Positions 1 through 5,150 of a DNA stretch of 5,201 nt are shown here, in pieces (position 1 is the first letter of the stretch; every line of letters starts with the position of its first letter). Both the position numbers and the translations under genes were made by a program. Below the pieces are notes generated by a model. It worked only from the letters and a program-made list of their open reading frames with translations, had not been told where the DNA came from and made no database searches. Source of the DNA: Bacillota bacterium (GTDB lineage: Bacteria > Bacillota > Clostridia > Christensenellales > Borkfalkiaceae); assembly GCA_003343765.1 (NCBI GenBank), contig QAKO01000115.1:1-5201 (forward strand), read 5' to 3'.

Positions 1-16
1 CCATGCCGTTAGTATG

Positions 17-51
17 GCGCGCCGCAAAGGAAATATTCTTTTGCGGCGCGC
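17..51. terminator. GC-rich hairpin, possible terminator of a gene left of the window
   Basis: A perfect 12-bp inverted repeat pairs 17-28 (GCGCGCCGCAAA) with 40-51. It can extend by a G-T and a G-C pair, leaving a seven-base AT-rich loop. A run of five T lies at 64-68, about 12 bases past the stem, which is too far for a textbook intrinsic terminator. It could end a plus-strand gene left of the window. The rest of 1-148 is AT-rich with no supported coding sequence. Confidence 0.35.
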
Positions 52-148
52 GGAAACGAAGTCTTTTTCTGCATACAAAACGTTAAGTCTTTATTTTGTG
101 GCGCAAAACACAAAAATTAAAATTTTCAGAAAATGTTGTTTCATATGC

Positions 149-177
149 TTGCCAGAGCAAGATAAAAAGTGTATAAT
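149..177 (+). promoter_or_regulatory. Sigma-A type promoter of the folT riboswitch leader
   Basis: A -35 box TTGCCA (149-154) is separated by exactly 17 bases from a perfect -10 box TATAAT (172-177). Transcription would start near 184, a few bases before the conserved 5' edge of the riboswitch at 191. Position and match quality make this the likely promoter for the folT transcript, with an untranslated leader of about 170 bases. Confidence 0.85.
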
Positions 178-190
178 AACACACAATTAA

Positions 191-285
191 TGCAGAGTAG
201 CCAAGGCGCGTTAAGTGTTGCGAAACGGGACGTTGTTCGCAAACGAAAGGGAGATTCCCTGCGGTGCCGAGGCGCGTCCGTTGCA
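191..285 (+). promoter_or_regulatory. Tetrahydrofolate (THF) riboswitch upstream of folT
   Basis: This aptamer binds reduced folates and controls folate transport or synthesis genes in Firmicutes (Rfam THF family). The conserved elements appear in order: GAGTAG (195-200), GCGTTAAGTG (208-217), GGGACGTTGTTCGCAAACGAA-like core (about 228-246), GCGGTG (261-266) and GCGTCCG (274-280). Helices fit too. P1 is TGCA 191-194 with TGCA 282-285 plus a G-U pair. P3 is a perfect 7 bp, TTGCGAA 218-224 with TTCGCAA 236-242. A short hairpin AGGGA/TCCCT sits just before GCGGTG. The CCAAGGC segment (201-207) can pair with GCCGAGG (266-272) except for two central mismatches. The downstream gene is a folate-type ECF S component, as expected for this class. 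Motifs were matched from memory, not by a covariance model. Confidence 0.9.
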
Positions 286-327
286 AGGATAGCCGCTCGC
301 TTTCGTGGGCGCACTGTTTTTCATCGG

Positions 328-354
328 ACCTCTCAGATTTCGGGAGGTTTTTTT
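328..354 (+). terminator. Riboswitch expression platform: terminator hairpin overlapping the folT ribosome-binding site
   Basis: ACCTCTC (328-334) pairs with GGGAGGT (342-348) over 7 bp with one T-G wobble and a seven-base loop. Seven T (348-354) overlap and follow the stem, giving a short intrinsic terminator that ends three bases before the folT ATG. The 3' arm contains GGGAGG (342-347), the only good ribosome-binding site for folT, so the same hairpin would also hide the translation signal. A small hairpin at 294-311 lies between aptamer and terminator. Confidence 0.75.
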
Positions 355-356
355 CT

Positions 357-929
357 ATGTTCACAAAAGTTTTCAGATCCATGTCTCTGGCAAAGCAGAT
401 TTCCTTTCTGGCAATCTTTGTTGCATTGAGCGTAGCCGTCAATTCTGTCATAGAAATTGATGTGGGTGGAACGAACAAAATCACGTTTTCGTATTTTGTG
501 TGCTTTTTTGCGGGATTTCTGTTGGGCCCGCTTCCTGGATTTATTGTCGGCTTTTTAGGAGATCTGATCGGGTTTCTGATCAAATCGGTGATGGTGTACT
601 GGTTTTTCGGGGTTACGATCGGGCTGTTCGGTTTTCTCTCCGGACTGATCATGAACGGAATCCGCAAAGAAGGAACGGGTTGGTTGTACGGAAAAGCGGC
701 GATTTCTTTTGCTGTTTGTTTTCTGTTGATTACCTGTGTGCTTAATACTATTATCAATTATTATTACGTTTATCTGTTTTATTGGGACGGCGTTTTCAAA
801 AAAGCCTTCTGGGTCTATTTTGCAGGAAGGATCGGCTTTCAGACTATTGTATATTTGGTCAATGTCGCATTGTGTTTTATTGCTTTGCCGTTCAGTGTGA
901 AGATAAAGACCTTTCGCGATCTTATCTGA
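357..929 (+). CDS. folT: Folate-family ECF transporter S component (FolT)
   Basis: Substrate-binding membrane subunit (190 aa) of an energy-coupling-factor transporter. It would capture folate and work with a shared EcfT-EcfA-EcfA' module encoded elsewhere. The protein is very hydrophobic, with about six membrane segments (roughly residues 12-32, 45-57, 58-78, 82-101, 112-138, 155-180). The segment around 53-75 (AGFLLGPLPGFIVGFLGDLIGFLI) reads like the family motif in which a GPxxGxxVGxxGDLIG stretch spans TM2-TM3. The ATG at 357 is chosen because GGGAGG (342-347) lies 9 bases upstream. The in-frame upstream start at 264 falls inside the riboswitch and would add 31 hydrophilic residues. Folate specificity is inferred from the THF riboswitch plus the sequence; without the leader, another vitamin S component would be conceivable. 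Transcription and translation are expected to fall when THF is abundant. The gene stands alone and converges on the flippase gene. Confidence 0.88.
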   Translation: MFTKVFRSMSLAKQISFLAIFVALSVAVNSVIEIDVGGTNKITFSYFVCFFAGFLLGPLPGFIVGFLGDLIGFLIKSVMVYWFFGVTIGLFGFLSGLIMNGIRKEGTGWLYGKAAISFAVCFLLITCVLNTIINYYYVYLFYWDGVFKKAFWVYFAGRIGFQTIVYLVNVALCFIALPFSVKIKTFRDLI

Positions 930-940
930 TATAAAACGAG

Positions 941-969
941 AGTGCGCCGCGGCTTTGGCGCGGCGCACT
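941..969. terminator. Perfect 11-bp GC-rich hairpin between convergent genes
   Basis: AGTGCGCCGCG (941-951) pairs perfectly with CGCGGCGCACT (959-969) around a 7-base loop. It begins 11 bases after the folT stop. In the plus direction no T-run follows. In the minus direction the stem is followed by CTCGTTTTAT, so it is a better fit as terminator of the minus-strand flippase gene, and may serve both genes. The last three bases are also the first bases of the tandem repeat. Confidence 0.55.
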
Positions 970-1026
970 GAGTTGAATACTGAGTTGAATACTGAGTTGA
1001 ATACTGAGCTGAATACAGGGCTGAAT
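967..1026. repeat. Five-copy 12-bp tandem repeat (ACTGAGTTGAAT)
   Basis: Three exact copies (967-978, 979-990, 991-1002) are followed by one with a single change (1003-1014, T to C) and a degenerate fifth copy (1015-1026, three changes). The unit length is a multiple of three, so open frames run through it on both strands (repeating LNTE on plus), but no ribosome-binding site or credible protein supports coding. It lies in the gap between folT and the flippase gene; the remainder of 1027-1091 shows nothing recognisable. Confidence 0.92.
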
Positions 1027-1091
1027 GGTGAAATCTCACTGAATAGCCTGCAGAACGGCTCGGAAGATCGGCCGGTCGCAGGAGCAGAAAA

Positions 1092-2594
1092 TCAGGCTTT
1101 TTTTAGAAGAAGTCTGACCCATCTCGGCTGCGCGAGTCCCAGTGCAAGGAGGAACAATCCTTCGGCGCCGAGTAAAATTATTCCGCACAGAATGGTTGCT
1201 GTCAGATGCGGCAAGAGAGCGGATAATACATTATGCAGCAGGAATCCGAAAACGGAAGCGGGAAGGATAGCGGCTGCGGAGCAGAGAGTGTGTTTGAGAA
1301 AGCACACTTTTTCTTTGCATTTTTTTTGGATAAGCCGCAGGTTAAGGATCATGGCGATGACGGAACTGGAAGCCATACCGATCAGAAGCCCGTAGATTCC
1401 TACGAACTGCGGCAGGAACCAAATGCACAGGAGGGTTGCGGCGGCGCCGATGAAGAAGTACAGACAGGTTTGTTTTTCGTATCCGATGGAATTGAGGACG
1501 CTGGTGGAGATCATGCTGAGACTCATGGGCAGGATCATAAGACAGCTGTTTTGAATAATTTCCCCGCCGTGCAGGCTGGAAAAGAGAAGAATTCCGATAT
1601 CTTTGCCGAGGACAAGCAAAACGGGAATGAGCAGGCATGCGATCAGAACTGTGATTTTCAGGGCGCGTTCGATATTCAGACGCATTTTAGTGTGTTCGTT
1701 GCGGTAGTAATTTTCGGCGAGTTCCGGAACGAGAACGAGTGCGAGCGAGCCGATGAGGGTTGCAGGGATAGTCAGTATGGGCATACACATTCCCATGGCT
1801 GTTCCGATCTCGCTCATAGCTTCACTGCTCGAGAAGCCGGCGGCGATGAGTCTTGCGGGCAGGAGGAGAGAGATGACGGAATTGATCAGGGAATTGGAGG
1901 TGCGCATACCGGTGATTGGCAGAGCGGAAGAAAGTAAAGGCTTGAATTGCCGTTTGGGGTTTTTGAATTTTCCGCCTTTTACGAAGTACCAGACGGCGGA
2001 TAATGAGAAAGAAACGAGGTAAGACAGGACGATGGCTACGGCGGCGCGTTTGGCTCCGTTCAGGACATCAGTCATGGCGCTTACGAGTGCGACGCCGGCT
2101 ATGATCATGACCAATTCTTCGATGAGATCGATGACGCAATAGGGAATAAATTGTTTATTTCCCCAAAGTGCGCCGCGGATGACGGAATAAACGGAATTGA
2201 AAACGAGGCTTGGAAGAAGTATGAGCAGGACAGACATGCAGCGCGGATCGGAAAAAAGAAAATCGAAAGCGTTGTGTCCGAAAAACAGAATGCAGAATAC
2301 GGGGATAGAAAAACAAAGAGCGCTTACGAGTGCAGCTTTCACGACGGATTGCTGTGCGGCGACGTTATTTTTTGCGCGGTATTTTGTGATGAGTCTGGAA
2401 ACTGTGAGCGGAATACCGGAAGCGGCGGCTGTGGCAAGTACAGCAAATACAGAAAGGGCGATCTGGTAGATCCCCATGCCTTCCGATCCGAGAGTGCGGG
2501 AAAGTATGATGCGGTAAATAAATCCGAATGTTTTTTCAGCAACGGAAAAAACGGTAACATAAGCCGCTGTTCTGTATAAATTTTGTCTGCTCAA
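1092..2594 (-). CDS. spoVB: SpoVB-like lipid/oligosaccharide flippase (MOP superfamily)
   Basis: Integral membrane transporter of 500 aa from the polysaccharide-biosynthesis/MurJ-SpoVB group, which moves lipid-linked sugar precursors across the cytoplasmic membrane. SpoVB proteins are needed for spore cortex formation. The N-terminus (residues 21-70) carries the group signature: a GFIYRIILSRTLGSEGMGIYQ-type stretch (24-44), then an Ala-rich helix and SGIPLTVSRLI (59-69). About 14 hydrophobic segments run through the protein, and the length is usual for the family (about 500-530). The start is TTG at 2594 with GGCAGG seven bases upstream on the minus strand. A nearby ATG (2613) is out of frame, and the next in-frame Met is residue 40, inside the signature. 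The next gene upstream is divergent and the downstream gene convergent, so it is monocistronic within this window. Clostridia carry several paralogs, so the assignment to SpoVB rather than another member of the group rests on the N-terminal signature and the nearby spore-type genes. Confidence 0.8.
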   Translation of the reverse strand: MSRQNLYRTAAYVTVFSVAEKTFGFIYRIILSRTLGSEGMGIYQIALSVFAVLATAAASGIPLTVSRLITKYRAKNNVAAQQSVVKAALVSALCFSIPVFCILFFGHNAFDFLFSDPRCMSVLLILLPSLVFNSVYSVIRGALWGNKQFIPYCVIDLIEELVMIIAGVALVSAMTDVLNGAKRAAVAIVLSYLVSFSLSAVWYFVKGGKFKNPKRQFKPLLSSALPITGMRTSNSLINSVISLLLPARLIAAGFSSSEAMSEIGTAMGMCMPILTIPATLIGSLALVLVPELAENYYRNEHTKMRLNIERALKITVLIACLLIPVLLVLGKDIGILLFSSLHGGEIIQNSCLMILPMSLSMISTSVLNSIGYEKQTCLYFFIGAAATLLCIWFLPQFVGIYGLLIGMASSSVIAMILNLRLIQKKCKEKVCFLKHTLCSAAAILPASVFGFLLHNVLSALLPHLTATILCGIILLGAEGLFLLALGLAQPRWVRLLLKKA

Positions 2595-2656
2595 GATAGA
2601 ACCTGCCTTTCATGCGATAGCACATTTTGTCGGAAATTGTCATATTATATATATAA

Positions 2657-2688
2657 CGCCGCGCCCGCGAATATTCGCGGGCGCGGCG
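2657..2688. repeat. Perfect 32-bp palindrome in the divergent intergenic region
   Basis: CGCCGCGCCCGCGAAT (2657-2672) is followed immediately by its exact reverse complement (2673-2688), with no spacer. It is almost pure G+C except for the central AATATT, and it abuts a run of alternating A and T (2642-2656). No gene on either strand ends here, so it is not an ordinary gene-end terminator. It could be an operator, a 5'-leader hairpin or a mobile palindromic element. Weak sigma-A-like boxes next to it (TTGTCG 2627-2632 and TATATA 2650-2655 on plus; TATAAT at 2649-2644 on minus) would put it beside a start site in either direction. Confidence 0.9.
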
Positions 2689-2728
2689 CATCTTATAGGA
2701 TTTAAGGAAAATAAATAAAAATGCGGTC

Positions 2729-2755
2729 ATAAATTATGGATCGGCGCATAAGATA
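2729..2755 (+). promoter_or_regulatory. Possible mother-cell (sigma-E or sigma-K type) promoter for the LysM gene
   Basis: CATAAGATA at 2747-2755 matches the sigma-K -10 pattern CATAnnnTA and partly matches the sigma-E -10 box CATACAnT. An ATA at 2729-2731, 15 bases upstream, would suit a sigma-E -35 element. Transcription would begin just before the ribosome-binding site AAGGAGGG (2772-2779). These patterns are short and AT-rich, so chance matches are likely; the case rests mainly on the spore-type genes next to it. Confidence 0.3.
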
Positions 2756-2786
2756 AATACTACGCCTCGGGAAGGAGGGCGGGCAG

Positions 2787-3131
2787 ATGTGCCGATTGAT
2801 GCCCTGCGGAGAAAATCCGCTTGGATTATATGAAGTAAAAGAAGGCGATACGGCGGCGTCGGTTAGCAGTGAGCACGGTATTTTGCCGCAGGAGTTGGTA
2901 ACGGCGAACGGGCTTACGGGATTCCCGCCGGCGGGGAGTATCTTGCTGATCCCAAAGAGAGAAGGTGAAGTTTACGAAGTTCGGGCGGGTGAAACGCTTG
3001 CATCGGTGTGTGAAAAGTTTCATATGACGGAATCGGAGTTTTCGCGTCTGAACAGATGTTCCTATGTTTATCCTACGCAAAGGGTGTTGGTTTTTCACGC
3101 GGGCGGGGGAAAAGATACGGAAGGAAAGTAA
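2787..3131 (+). CDS. Small protein with two LysM domains, possibly spore-associated
   Basis: The 114-aa protein consists almost entirely of two LysM repeats, residues 14-57 (from LYEVKEGDTAASV to ILLIP) and 62-103 (from VYEVRAGETLASV to QRVLVF). Each has the usual Y-V-x-x-G-[ED]-T start. LysM domains bind N-acetylglucosamine polymers such as peptidoglycan. There is no hydrophobic signal peptide or membrane segment, which is unusual for a wall-binding protein but normal for proteins assembled around the forespore from the mother-cell side, such as SafA, SpoVID or SipL. The N-terminus has two Cys (residues 2 and 7), with two more at 75 and 91. The ATG at 2787 has a strong AAGGAGGG site 7 bases upstream. 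The Cys-rich SPOCS-like gene begins 105 bases downstream on the same strand. The LysM call is firm; the spore role is inferred from the lack of export signal and from the neighbours. Confidence 0.85.
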   Translation: MCRLMPCGENPLGLYEVKEGDTAASVSSEHGILPQELVTANGLTGFPPAGSILLIPKREGEVYEVRAGETLASVCEKFHMTESEFSRLNRCSYVYPTQRVLVFHAGGGKDTEGK

Positions 3132-3169
3132 CAGCCAAACGGATTGGTTCATATACTGAAATATAGGAA

Positions 3170-3203
3170 ACGCGCGCTCTGAAGGAATCAAAACGCGCGG
3201 CGT
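3170..3203 (+). terminator. Imperfect GC-rich hairpin between the LysM and SPOCS-like genes
   Basis: ACGCGCGC (3170-3177) pairs with GCGC plus GCGT (3195-3198 and 3200-3203) with one bulged G at 3199, giving 8 bp around a 17-base loop. It is followed by CTATTTTGAATTTTT, so a leaky terminator or processing site between the two genes is possible. The stem is short, and the downstream ribosome-binding site (GGAGG 3226-3230) follows within 30 bases. Confidence 0.35.
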
Positions 3204-3236
3204 CTATTTTGAATTTTTACAAATCGGAGGTCAAAT

Positions 3237-3920
3237 ATGTCGTTTTTTTCCAATTTCCAGACGGATAAATGCCCCGGCCCGATCAACGGCAATCCGCTTA
3301 ACGGACTGAACGAAAAAGTCTGCATACAGGCGCAACGGGTTTTTGACGCCTGCATCAAACAAGGGCAGAGCGAAGGGGTTGTTTTGAATATAACAGATCC
3401 TGTGCCTTCCAATCCTACATATCCGCTGACTTTTATCAGTGCGCGCAGTACAACGTCTGTGGGGCAGGTAGCAGCGTTCCAGGTAGACCGCTTGCCGGAT
3501 CGTGCAGGATGCGCCCGTGTACAGACAACGGTGAATATCCCCGTTGAAGTGGTCTATACGGATGCCAACGGTACGGAAGGAAAAGCAAATGCCGTTGTGA
3601 CGGTCAATGAAGATGTTATTTTGTTTGTGCCGCAGCCCTCGATCATGCCCTACGAAGTGCAATGTGTGGTAAGTGCGGTTTCGCCCGAAGGGATGTTCAA
3701 CACGCAGAATAATACATTTGTAGTGGATCTGTGCACGACGGTAATCCTGAAAATTGTGATTAACGTGGATCTGCTTGTCCCGTCGTATGGGTATTGTGTT
3801 ATACCGCCTGCGCAGGAGTATACGCAGGAAGTATGCGCGGGATTCTTTGAATTGCCGCTCTATCCGCAGGGCAATACAAACTGCGGCTGTGGCGGTTGCA
3901 ATAATAATTGCAACAAGTAA
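3237..3920 (+). CDS. Cys-rich SPOCS-like (DUF3794-type) structural protein, probable spore coat component
   Basis: A soluble 227-aa protein without signal peptide or membrane segment. Residues 27-41 (KVCIQAQRVFDACIK) and the beta-rich block 92-190 resemble Clostridia proteins with the SPOCS/DUF3794 fold, a domain found in spore coat morphogenetic proteins such as SipL. In that block, IPVEVVYTDANGTEG (101-115), EDVILFVPQPSIMPYEVQ (125-142) and VDLLVPSYGYCVIPP (177-191) stand out. Twelve Cys are spread along it (12, 29, 39, 92, 143, 166, 187, 200, 216, 218, 221, 225), ending in a CGCGGCNNNC tail that could cross-link by disulfides or bind metal. The ATG at 3237 has GGAGG six bases upstream. A strong terminator follows the stop. 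The gene may be co-transcribed with the LysM gene, although a hairpin lies between them; a CATATACT box at 3150-3157 might be a sigma-E-like start of its own. The family likeness is from memory and the coat role is inference. Confidence 0.65.
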   Translation: MSFFSNFQTDKCPGPINGNPLNGLNEKVCIQAQRVFDACIKQGQSEGVVLNITDPVPSNPTYPLTFISARSTTSVGQVAAFQVDRLPDRAGCARVQTTVNIPVEVVYTDANGTEGKANAVVTVNEDVILFVPQPSIMPYEVQCVVSAVSPEGMFNTQNNTFVVDLCTTVILKIVINVDLLVPSYGYCVIPPAQEYTQEVCAGFFELPLYPQGNTNCGCGGCNNNCNK

Positions 3921-3934
3921 CCGACGCAAATTTT

Positions 3935-3972
3935 GAAAAAGCCGGTATGCTTACATATCGGCTTTTTCTTTT
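3935..3972 (+). terminator. Strong intrinsic terminator after the SPOCS-like gene
   Basis: GAAAAAGCCGGTATG (3935-3949) pairs with CATATCGGCTTTTTC (3954-3968) over 15 bp with one G-T wobble and a CTTA loop, then TTTT. It starts 15 bases after the stop at 3920. The A-run on the 5' arm means it could also work on the minus strand. It isolates the spore-type pair from the downstream genes. Confidence 0.92.
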
Positions 3973-4034
3973 GATCGTCTTAGTCTGATAACTTCTCGGT
4001 TATGCGGGGTACGCTTTTGCGCAAGAGGCGCCTT

Positions 4035-4064
4035 TTGACGGGTTTTGCGATTTATCGTTATAGA
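4035..4064 (+). promoter_or_regulatory. Probable promoter of the small Cys-rich gene
   Basis: TTGACG (4035-4040) is followed after 18 bases by TATAGA (4059-4064), a fair sigma-A match. Transcription would start near 4071, leaving a purine-rich leader of about 100 bases before the ATG at 4169. A weak hairpin with two wobble pairs (4012-4030) lies just upstream. The gap 3973-4168 contains no other recognisable feature. Confidence 0.5.
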
Positions 4065-4168
4065 ATATGAGCAAACCGAGAGTTTAATCTGCGGACTTAA
4101 TTTTTAAGGGGAATAAAAGTGCGGATAGAAGGGACGGAGTTTGAGGGGTGAGGGAAAGGAGGAGCAGT

Positions 4169-4351
4169 ATGGAAAAAACAGGAAAGCGGGAAGAAGGGAA
4201 GTGTATGATTTGCAAGGGGCCTGCGGAGCCGGGCAAAAAAATATGTGAATGTTGTCTGGAAAGTCTGGTACTTTGTGATATGGAAAATTATCTGGCGAGA
4301 AAAACAGTGGGTAAAATTTACGGAGCGAACGGTTCAAACGCTTTTAAATAA
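4169..4351 (+). CDS. Small Cys-rich zinc-knuckle protein, possibly Gin-like
   Basis: A 60-aa protein starting at the ATG at 4169, which has a near-perfect AAAGGAGG (4155-4162) six bases upstream. A GTG at 4148 in the same frame would include that site in the coding region and is rejected. Cys12-x2-Cys15 and Cys26-x-Cys28-Cys29 make a likely zinc-binding knuckle, with a further Cys at 36. A short hydrophobic/acidic helix and a basic tail with KTVGKIYG follow. The layout (about 60 aa, CxxC, about 10 residues, second Cys cluster, then a Tyr and Lys-rich end) resembles Gin (CsfB), which inhibits sigma-G during sporulation in Bacillus. However, the second motif is CECC rather than a clear CxxC in the expected surroundings, and the gene is not in the usual Gin neighbourhood. 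It could equally be an unrelated zinc-ribbon protein. The coding call is good; the function is unknown. Confidence 0.7.
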   Translation: MEKTGKREEGKCMICKGPAEPGKKICECCLESLVLCDMENYLARKTVGKIYGANGSNAFK

Positions 4352-4370
4352 AGAAAATTTGTGGTACAAT
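4342..4370 (+). promoter_or_regulatory. Extended -10 promoter of the metallophosphoesterase gene
   Basis: TACAAT (4365-4370) is preceded by TGG (4362-4364), making an extended -10 element. A weak -35, TTTTAA (4342-4347), sits 17 bases upstream and overlaps the stop codon of the small Cys-rich gene. A start near 4377 would leave a leader of about 24 bases, so the phosphoesterase is probably transcribed independently. Confidence 0.65.
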
Positions 4371-4400
4371 TTGAAAGAAAAAGTGTAAGGACGGAGCTTC

Positions 4401-5150
4401 ATGAAGATATTTGCGGTCAGCGATCTGCATTTGCCGGGAAATCAGGAAAAGCCTATGGATATATTCGGCGGGAACTGGACGGGGCATTTTGAGAAATTGC
4501 GGGCGGATTGGCTGGACAAAGTGCGGGCGGAAGATGCTGTGTTGCTGGCGGGGGATTTTTGTTGGGCGATGACGCTGGACGATGCGCTTTCCGACCTGAA
4601 GCGTCTGGCGGAATTGCCCGGGAAGAAAATACTGATACGCGGCAATCACGATTATTGGTGGTCGGGGATCACGGCGCTGCGGAAAAGTGCGCCGGACGAT
4701 ACTTTTTATTTTCTTCAGAACGATTGCATGCGGCTGGAGGATTGGATCATATGCGGATCGCGCGGCTGGGCATGTCCGGGCAGTGCGGATTATGCTGCGT
4801 CGGATGAGAAGATCTACAATCGTGAATGTGAACGGTTTCGCCTGGCGTTTCGATGTGTCGGGAAAGAACGTCGGGAAGGGGACAAGCTTTTGTGCATGAT
4901 CCATTATCCGCCTTTTAATTCGAAAAAAGAAGATTCGGCGTTTACGCAGATGTTTGAAGAACAGCACGCGGATGTCGTTGTGTACGGACATATTCATCAG
5001 AATGCGGGCAGTTATCCGCTTCAATGTGAAAGGAACGGTATAAAGTATTATCTGACTTCCTGCGATTTGCTCGGTTTTCCCACAATGTTCTTGGAATTGA
5101 TTTCCAATTCCACACCCTGGTTCTTCACCTCACCGATATTCATCAGATAG
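4401..5150 (+). CDS. Metallophosphoesterase (calcineurin-like), C-terminus replaced by foreign sequence
   Basis: Cytoplasmic two-metal phosphoesterase of the calcineurin-like superfamily; substrate unknown. All metal-site motifs are present in order: SDLH (Asp8, His10), GD (Asp52), GNHDYWW (Asn82, His83), IHYPP (His168) and GHIH (His197, His199). The start has GGAG four bases upstream (4393-4396) and an additional AAGG further up. It resembles the Clostridia form of about 225-235 residues with a PMDxFG stretch (18-23) and YYLTSCDLLGF near the end. Homology stops at Phe226 (codon 5076-5078). The last 23 residues, read to the TAG at 5148-5150, are the antisense of a SusC-like gene and not part of the natural protein. 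The true gene is therefore nearly complete but lacks its last few residues in this window. No signal peptide is present. Confidence 0.88.
   Translation: MKIFAVSDLHLPGNQEKPMDIFGGNWTGHFEKLRADWLDKVRAEDAVLLAGDFCWAMTLDDALSDLKRLAELPGKKILIRGNHDYWWSGITALRKSAPDDTFYFLQNDCMRLEDWIICGSRGWACPGSADYAASDEKIYNRECERFRLAFRCVGKERREGDKLLCMIHYPPFNSKKEDSAFTQMFEEQHADVVVYGHIHQNAGSYPLQCERNGIKYYLTSCDLLGFPTMFLELISNSTPWFFTSPIFIR

Noticed and set aside
94..115. Inverted repeat TTTTGTG/CACAAAA as an operator
   Set aside because: Short arms in a very AT-rich stretch are expected by chance, and it lies over 30 bases upstream of the folT promoter with nothing else to support it.
264..356. N-terminal extension of folT from an upstream in-frame start at 264
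   Set aside because: It lies within the riboswitch core and terminator, has no ribosome-binding site, and adds a hydrophilic stretch not seen in S components; the ATG at 357 has GGGAGG at good spacing.
83..757. Long minus-strand open frame opposite folT
   Set aside because: It covers the promoter, riboswitch and folT in antisense, has no recognisable domain, and its composition mirrors the hydrophobic codons of folT.
967..1026. CRISPR array
   Set aside because: The units are only 12 bp and directly contiguous with no spacers.
955..1395. Plus-strand open frame through the 12-bp repeat (LNTE repeats)
   Set aside because: The repeat length is a multiple of three so it stays open by chance; no ribosome-binding site, no domain, and it runs into the antisense of the flippase gene.
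1233..1937. Plus-strand open frame of 234 codons inside the flippase gene
   Set aside because: It is antisense to a well-recognised membrane protein, and its acidic, Gln/Glu/Asp-rich composition is the expected shadow of hydrophobic codons.
3231..3929. Minus-strand open frame of 232 codons opposite the SPOCS-like gene
   Set aside because: Arg/His/Ile-rich shadow without start signals; the plus-strand frame has a strong ribosome-binding site, family likeness and a terminator.
4012..4030. Terminator or riboswitch in the leader of the small Cys-rich gene
   Set aside because: The 7-bp stem has two G-T wobbles and only four T after it, it lies upstream of the likely promoter, and no known aptamer motif is visible.
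4344..5024. Minus-strand open frame of 226 codons opposite the phosphoesterase
   Set aside because: The plus strand carries every metal-binding motif of the phosphoesterase; the antisense product has no recognisable feature.
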